This document shows, piece after piece, positions 24,501 through 33,500 of a stretch of DNA of 64,000 nucleotides. The DNA is from Ovis canadensis (Eukaryota > Chordata > Mammalia > Artiodactyla > Bovidae). Numbering within the stretch: the stretch's first letter is position 1; the number at the start of each line of letters is the position of its first letter. A model generated the notes under the pieces. That model had not been told where the DNA came from, made no database searches, and worked only from the letters and a program-made list of their open reading frames with translations. Both the position numbers and the translations under genes were made by a program. Where the stretch lies: NCBI RefSeq assembly GCF_042477335.2, contig NC_091254.1:100403001-100467000 (forward strand), written 5' to 3'.

Positions 24501-27500
24501 ACTGTCTAAGTGTCTCTGTTTCAGCGTGAGGACCCCCATTAGTGTTTCTGGTTGGGCAGATCTGCAAATACTGTCTTGTCCTTAGCTCTGCGGTGGTTTT
24601 GTCCAAATTATTTCTCCCTTTGACTTTGAGTTACTGTCTAAGTGTCTTTGTTTCAGCCTGAGGACCCCCATCAGCGTTTCTGGTTGGGCCGATGTGTTGT
24701 TTCAGCCTGAGGACCCCCATCAGCGTTTCTGGTTGGGCCGATGTGTTGTTTCAGCCTGAGGACCCCCATCAGCGTTTCTGGTTGGGCCGATCTGTAAACT
24801 GCAGACTCTTGGTTATCCGTCGTCGTAGTGACTTCAGTGTGCGATGCTGTTTCTCAAAGAAGCTGTGAGACGGAGACCAGGGATATATGTTCTTTGTTAC
24901 GTTGAGCTTTTTTTCCTGTTTCAAGTTCTCTTCATTTGTTCCTGTGAATTTGAGATACTGTCTGGTGTCACTTTCTTACTGCAGGACCCCTTACTTCTTC
25001 AAGATAGTATCCAGTGCCACTTGCTTATCCCAGGACACATTGCTTCCTCACTCCGCGGCCCCTCACTCCGCGTGCCCTTAATCTGGCGTCTCCTCCTTGC
25101 TCCCGGGCTCATGCTTTCTCCCTGCAAGGCGCTCTCGGTGTTGCGTGCTGCTCCTCAGTCAGTCGGGTGTGCTTCCGTGCTCCGGGGCAGCTTTGCTCCC
25201 GCCACCTCATTTGTGCTGTTAGCGGTAAACGTTACATTTCTGTATGCGTGAGACCTGTCAGTCAAGAACAGAAAGACGAAATGTAATCACCTTTACTGGC
25301 ACTCTGTTGTTTATGTGGATGTGAGTCCCTGTCGGGTGTTAGTCGTTGCCCGATGCTTCCTGCAGGTCTGTGTGTAGGGGCTCTTGGTGGCACTTCCGTA
25401 GGCAGCACGGTCGTAACTTCAGCTGTGACTCTGGAGTGGAGCCCGGGCGGCCAGTGCTCACTGACACTGACCGTCTTCAGGGAAGGGCCCTCTTACTGTG
25501 GCCACGGTCTGACAGCATGGGGAGATGAAGTTCGAGTGAATTAGCTCCTCTGCCTCAGAGGCTGTGAGGATGGAGTATGATGAGGCCCAAGCTCTTCAGC
25601 GTAGAGCTGCTAAGAACCGATGCAGTGACGTCCCCTCGAGGGCGGGGCTGGTTCCATAGTGGGAGGGGACACTGAGCATAGCCGTGAGGGGTCTGTGTTG
25701 CTGAGTCAGTGAGAGGAAGACTGTCTTGGCTGGGGGCATGGAGGCAAACACCTGGGGCCTGCCCTTCTGCTTCACAAGGGTTTCGTTTGTGTCTTTTCCT
25801 GTCGAGTAGTGGCTCCAAGGTTAAACCGTCTGCCTGGAATGCAGGAGACCTGGGCTCCATTCCTGGGTGGGGAAGATCCCCTGGAGAAGGAAATGGCAAC
25901 CCCCTCCAGTACTTTTGCCTGGAGAATCCCATGGAGGGAGGAGCCTGGTAGGCTACAGTCCATGGGGTCGCAAAGAGTCGGACACGACTGAGCGACTTCA
26001 CTTTCACTTTCAATGGAAAATAAGGGTAAATAGGTTGCTGTTAGATTCTGGAAGTGGCAGCTGATTATTCTAAAAGCTTATTAGATATTCATTAAATATT
26101 AGTAAATGAAGTGTTAGAAAAAAGCTAAGTGCTCTTTTTGGTATGTTAAGTAATTTTGTAGACAGGGTTTGAAAATATGAATTTTAAAGTTTTGAGTGTT
26201 GAATATGTGAACTTTTCCAATACTTTTAGGTGTCACTTGCCAATGCTTTATATTGGACTAGAATATGGATTGACCAATAACTCAAAATTGGCCGAAAGAT
26301 TCTTTGGCCAAGCTCTAAGCATCGCGCCAGAAGACCCTTTTGTTATGCACGAGGTCGGAGTGGTCGCATTTCAAAATGGAGAGTGAGTACCAACGGGAGC
26401 CCTTTTGTTCCTTTTTGTAAACAGAGCAAAACCTTGATCGCTAGAGTTTACCCTTAAGTGGCCAGCGACTCTTGATAGATGTCTTATTTTAGAAGGAGGT
26501 GGACAGTTAAAAAGAAATAGCAGTTTTTAAAAATACTAAACCCAGGTTTTGGTCCCCTTCACTGTGGGCTGGCACAAGCTCTTAGGTCCAGGCCTAGACA
26601 CTACAGGGTGGCCTGGAGGCACTGCAGAATCCCTTGTCATCTCTTTGTTGACCAGGAATTGGATTCATACATTTGATAAAGATTTCTCACAATTTTGAAA
26701 CAAAATGTTTCCCTTTCAGTTACCAGATAATCCAAAAGTTAACCAATTAGAGTGGCCCAGCCTCTGAGTTTCCTGGTCAGTGGTTGAGGCTTTCTGTTGC
26801 CCTGGATGTTTACAGAGCAGGCAGTTCAGTATCACACCGAAAGAACTGCCTGTGATCCTTTGCACTAAACCATGCGTGCATTTTAAACCAGTAAATTAGC
26901 ACCAGTGTAGTGTTCTTTGTGGCACTGGTGTGTATTCTAAAAACTGGGTTATCTAGTCTTTATGAGTATGGAGCCTTTTAAAATAATGTATAGTAATAAT
27001 TTCATTCAGTCACTTTAGTTGGAGTCTATTTTAGGCCCCTCTGCTGTCCCCCTCCGCCTTGTGCTTTTCTTGGTTGGTTCACAGTTTAAAACGACCCCCA
27101 AGCAGAGTGCCGGAGTGCTGCTTGCACCCTAAGTGCAGGAAGGCCGAGATGTGCCTTGGGCAGAGTGGCGGGTTGGACAGGCTCTGTGCAGGCAGCAGTC
27201 ACAGCGCTTTTGCTGTGGGTTAGGGTTAATGAATCAACAGTATACATTAAGTGAGACGGTGCCAAACTGAAGCGTGTGGGAAGCAGGTACTTTGAACAGC
27301 TGGTGAGCCTGCGAGCAGAGGGGCATGGTTTTTCCCTAGGAGCGGTGGTTCGGTGTTGGCTAAAGTGCTGTTCACAGTCTTTGTAGAGCCCGATTACTCA
27401 GAATAATGAGAATATGCTGTATCTCCCAAGTATTGAGCTTTTGTGAAGGTAACGCCATAAAAGTAATCATTTGTCTCACTTGAATTAAAAAAAAACTAAT

Positions 27501-30500
27501 TACAGATGTTTACGTCATTTTTACTATTAGTAGAAGATAATTCAAATATTTTTAAAATGTTTATATGTGTCAATTTTGAATAAACTACAACTTTTCCCCT
27601 CCCCTCTATTTTAGATGGAAAACAGCAGAAAAATGGTTTCTCGATGCTTTGGAAAAAATTAAAGCAATTGGGAATGAGGTATTCTATATAATATCTGTAA
27701 ATACATACACACTCATAAGTATGTTTAGTATTGAATGAAGAAAATGGTATTTGTTTTGCCTAGTATGTATTAGCCTAATATTTATCATAGCAAATGTTTG
27801 TTAGTATTTGACTTACCATGGTACGTGGTGAAAAATGAGCAGTTGGCTATCTGCTTCTTCTGAGGCTCTAGTTTTGGTCTGTGGGCGTAATCGGAATGCA
27901 TTTGATGATGGTTCCAATAGGGAGAGTATGTGAGGATCCTGGAAGGGGGTGCACACTGTCCTGTCTGACTTGTCCTCTTTCTGATGGATGGGTGCCTGTA
28001 GCAGCAGGTTCCATTTCTGCAGGAACAGGGCCAGGTGTAATTAAAATTAGACCTATTGTTGTTCTTCCCTACCTGATATTTAAGATCTGTCTAGATCTGT
28101 AACCAGGCTCTGGTTCCTGAAAGACACGTGAGTTTGTGCTTCCAGCTCTCTTGGATGTGCTGAACACTGATACTGGGTTAAATGTGGCAGCTGTGGGCCC
28201 CGGGCACTTCCGTAGGTCAGGTTTGCATGTCGTTGCTCTTTGTGTCCTGATTCTTCTTATTCACACCCATGGTGTTGTATTCTGTGCTGTTACCACTTCC
28301 CATGTCATTCTGTTCCGGCCCACAGGAACACTTACCCACAGCACGCATCTTCCTCAGCTGTCAGTTTCTCTTTACTGAGGAGACGGACGGAGCTCCCCTG
28401 GGCTCCCTGCCCGGTGACAGCTTACTTGTCCCTGGAGACACAGCTTTGCTTACTTTGGCCTCTTGTCACATGAGCTTAAAACTTCTGTGTTCTGTGCATC
28501 TGCACGTCTGTATATGAGCAGGTCGTCCCCAGTCCAGTCTCGGGTGGTCTGGAGGATGCATGTGTTTCTGCTGACACAGGGCTGCACTTACGACTTTGCC
28601 CGTTTTCAAAGGGTTGAATACCTCAGGATCTTGCCTCTCAGATCGGAGCAGTGCGTTGGCATCACTTGGGAGCTTGTTAGCAGCGCAGAACCTTGTGTCT
28701 GCCGAACCAGAGTCTGCAGTGTCAGCAAGACTTCAGGCGACTCTCACGCGCAGAGAAGTTTGAGATGCACTGTTGCAAAGCACAGTTGAAACTGACACTG
28801 TAACTTTGATGACTTGAAGGCGCTTTGGATTCTCATAGACGTTTAAAGAAATGGTTTAAATGTGAAAGCACAATACTATCAAACTTTCCAAGTCCCCATT
28901 ACAGAGTTACACGAGGAGGCAAAGACACTGTGTGACTTGGTTGCAGATGTCAGAGTAGCCGCAAGAAAGCAGTTTGTGCCTAAGCATCATAGAGGGTTTG
29001 TTTCTTTCACGTGGGCAGTGCCTCCCAGAGCTGGGCTCAGGGGAGTTAAGAGGGTGTGGTCAGGTCTGCGGATTCATTTGGTCCTGCCTCACGGCTGCCT
29101 GTCAGCTGTGTCCTGAGCTCTGACCTGGTAGGCGCCTGAGAACTGGCTCGGTACTGACTGCTCTCAGATGAGTGCAGATGTAAACTGGCAGCAACAACGC
29201 CGTGCACAGGAAGGGCTGCGACTGAGGAAATGCAGGGACCTGCACAGACTCCAGTGCTCTTGCCTGGAGAACCCCACGGACGGAGGAGCTTGGTGGGCTA
29301 CAGTCCACGGGTCGCAAAGAGTCGGACACGACTGAGCGACTTCACTTTCACACAGACTTGTGGGTGGGTCAGGACAGCCTTCTGGGTTCAAGGAAACACA
29401 CTTCAGTCCTAAAGGGTGGACGGCTAGCCAGGCAGAAGTAGGGAGCAGGGCATTTCAGGTATTGCAAAGGGAATGTGCAAAACTTCAGTATTGCTTGGGC
29501 TTTGAGTTCACAGAGAACATCAAGAAACAGGGCAGGAGGGCGAAATGTGGGTCTCCAGGGGCCTTGAAAGGATGTGAGAGTTTGCACCTCGTCTTGAGAT
29601 GGTGGAGGGACAGGAGCAGCTCTCATATGGGAGGCATGGTCAGACAAGACTTGTCAGTGGTGGGGGTGGAGCTCTGTGAGGAGTCTGGTAAGCAGGTGGT
29701 TCTTGGAGGGGTTGGGTCGGGGATGCCATGGACGTGTGTGGGGCACTCAGAGGGGTGATGTTATTGAGCTGAGCTGACAGGAGAGAGGATGAAGTTAGCA
29801 TGTGACTTGTTGGATTTGAAGTGCTTGTGAGATTTCTAAGTGGAAACATGTCCTAGGCGGATGGAGAATTCTGGGCTGGAGGTACAGAATTTGAGCATCT
29901 CTAGGCATAGATGGGCTCTTTGGCAAAATTGTGCTAATAAAATGAACCTCAGAAAGTGTCCTCCAGTGGGAAGGATGGAGAAGCCCCTAACCCTGGCTCA
30001 GTGCTGTGGAAGCACCAGGGGTCCCCGCAGACAAGTGAGGCCCTGCTGTGCGGGCGGGCAAGGGTGGTGCCGCTTGTGAGTCATGGTCTGCTGTGCTTCG
30101 TTTTAGGTGACAGTTGACAAATGGGAACCTCTGTTGAACAACTTGGGCCATGTCTGCAGAAAACTTAAGTAAGTGAAGTAAAGTATTTTTCAGAAATTTT
30201 CTTTGTGACTAAAATTTTACTTAATCTTGTGTAGCTATTTCCATAGTTTTTTTTTTTCTATTTCCATAATTTTGAGATCTTTTAGTTTCCTTGTGCTTGG
30301 TTCTTCAGATACAGCAAGCAGCAGAAGAAATGTTTTTATTACCTTTGTTAGTATAATTTTATTTTAGAAGTATATTGAGAATAATAATTACTTCTGTTTT
30401 CTTGGATTAAAAATGTTCACTGTTAAAATTATCTTAGAGGAATTAGGACAGCAGGGCCGAATTGAAGCCGTACTCGCGCCTAACCCGCTGCTCTCCGCTA

Positions 30501-33500
30501 GCTGCTGGTTTCACAGGGTGATGACTGGTGTGGTATTAGGTGACAGCTGAAAGAGAGACTCTCTGGTTAGTTTCAAGTTTGATGACCTTGAAGTTACTCA
30601 AAGTTTAGCAGGTTTTTCAGGATATCTTGCAGTCTTTACTATGCATGACGAACTGCAGCGTTTCCCAAACATTATCGTGCACGAAACCTTTTCTCAGCAG
30701 GGTTTCCACAGAGCAGGTATTCTACAAAACTGGGGGGATGCTGCTCCAGGTGGCTCCTGTGGTCCTTACAGCAAAACCGTTCAGGCCCTTGAACCACCCC
30801 TGGCTGGGAGGCTTGCCTGCACCCAGCAGAGGCCTTGCTGCGTGAGGGGCCAGGCCCAAGAGCCAAGGATGGGATTCAGCTGGTGGCCCTGTGGGCCTGT
30901 CTACACTCGGCTGGAAGACACACTGAGGTGGATACACAGTAGATGTGAAGGGCGTTGCTGTGTAGACTGTGACTCTAATATAGGAAGGTGTTTCTGTGTG
31001 TGCCCATCCGGGAAGACCCGCTGCACTCACTGACTGCTCCTCTCTTCCTGTTCTCCCTCCTCATAGGAAGTATGCTGAGGCCTTGGACTACCACCGGCAG
31101 GCCCTGGTGTTAATCCCCCAGAACGCGTCCACCTACTCCGCCATCGGCTATATTCACAGTCTGATGGGCAACTTTGAGAACGCTGTGGACTATTTCCACA
31201 CCGTACGTCTTTTGTTTGTACCAAGAACTTTAAATCTGGTTGAGAGTTACCACTTGTTTGAAACATCTTTTCTAGGCAATATTTTCTTACTTGAGAGAAG
31301 TGCAGTTTAAAATGTGCGTTTTGAAATTCTTCAGGCAACCTTGCGTTTCACTCTTCTTTGCAGAGAAGTGTGTGAGTTGTCTTACAGTTCTCAGATGTGA
31401 GCCTCACCTGAGTGTCTGTCAGCGCAGCTGAGCCGGGTGCATGTCTGGGGAGCCCTTTGGGAACGCCAGTCTCTATGACTTAAAAGTAACTGCCCATACA
31501 TGAGCAGAACTGCTGCGCTCGTCATTGGGACAGGCTCTCTCCGTAATTCACACGCAGTATTTCATCAAGCCTAAGCCACCGCTAATAATCAGAAAGCAAA
31601 TGACTGTATCAGCACTTACGCTGCCGTTCAAACTTTAGTTCTTTCCTGTCGCTTTGGTTTTTTTGTTTGCTTAGAAAAAGTGCTCTTTTGGACATAATAG
31701 GGCATAGATTCTTGTCAGGGAGCACTCTACTATCTACATAACAGAAGATAGAAGTGAAATTGTTAGGGTATTCGGTTCTTCACATTCAGAGTTTGGTTCT
31801 TCTAAGTCACTTTTGTACCAAGTGATCAATATTCCTGTTTTCCCAAAACTGTGTCCACATGCCGGTACACGTACCCCACTCAGGCTTTTCCCAGCTAGCG
31901 GCATTGACTCTGCCAGAAAGTGTGCCAGAACGTTTTTGGATAATGCCCACAACTCAGTGCCTCCTCTGGGCGTTCTTCAGGTGGTGTGTGGTCTGGTCTG
32001 TACTACTGATGTGGCCGCCAGGCCCACGCTGCTGGCACAGGCGTGCTCACCCAGTGAGACCAGCTGACAGCAGAAATAAGAAGCCACCTGTTGAGAGACT
32101 TCCAAAGTTCAGATGCTAGAATTTGAAAAAATGTGGGTCTTCAAATTGGTGAAATAACTGTATTTGGAGAAAGAGATAAAATGTGAGAAAATACAACATT
32201 TCAAAGTTAAATTAGTGAATGATAGATTTATAACTGATCTGCAAGGGTTGGTGAGAGATTTCAGGGAAGATGAATTCCTGAAGTGCCACCAAGATGACCA
32301 GATACGTGTTGAGCAGGCAGGAGTGTGGACTAAGCAAGTTTTCTAGTTTTTGTGACCTTTCAAATGTCTGTATTTAAGTGTTACATAATTTGTTTCTTTT
32401 CTATGTTTTAATTAATACAAAGGGCTTCATGGGCTTTTTAAGAATCCTTCTGGAGGGCAGCATTTCAAACATAAAAGATAGAATAGTGTAATGACACTCT
32501 GCGTGCCCATCCCCCAGCTTCAGCAGTTATCAGATGATAGCCACTCATGTTGTCTGTATCCCCACTAACAACCTCCCTTCACTGCTCTCCTGAGTTCCCG
32601 GGAATATGTAGAAATGAGATCCATGGCAACGCTTAAAGCTGGTCAGAAAGAAACTGATTTTCTTGTAGTAACCAGGCTGAATCTTTTCTGCAGGCCCTTG
32701 GTCTTAGGCGAGATGACACATTTTCTGTTACAATGCTTGGCCATTGCATTGAAATGTACATTGGCGACTCTGAAGCTTATATTGGTAAGACTATGATTGC
32801 TCTGACTGATGCTGTGTCCGTATTTTAGGTCTTTGTGTTTCTCTGTTTAGGTGCCTCAGATTCTCGTATAAAGCTCTAAGTTTATTTGTCTGATCATTCT
32901 TGCTATAGCAGTATCAAGAAACTCCATTTATTTCAACGGAAAGCATGTGGGGATTAATGAGTCATGGCTTCCCTAGTGGCTCAGAGGGTAAAGTGTCTGC
33001 CTGCAATGCGGGAGACCTGGGTTCAGTCCCTGGTTTGGGAAGAGCCCCAACCCAGGAGAAGGAAATGGCAGCCCACTCCAGTATTCTTGCCTGGAAAATC
33101 CCATGGACGGAGGAGCCTGGTGGGCTGCAGTCCATGGGGTTGCAGAGTTGGACACGACTGAGTGACTTCACTTTCACTTTCTATGTATCCATTCACTTTA
33201 AAGTCAAGTATTTGCTATGTGCAAAACACCAGTTTAGAATATGGGTGATATATAAGAATCAGTCTGTTTGCATAACTGAAAAAATCTTGAGAGATTTTTC
33301 TAATAAGTAAATGCTTTACTGTTTTACAGTGCAGAGTATAGCATGTTAATCTTGGCACTTCAGTGGACTGTTAAATTGGCTTATGTTCACATTTCAACGC
33401 TATGTAATTTTTTAAATTTTTATAAATGATTAGCAAGTCATAAGGTAAGTTGGTATGGAGTTGTTGGAAAAGACCCTGATGCTGGGAAAAATTGAGGGCA

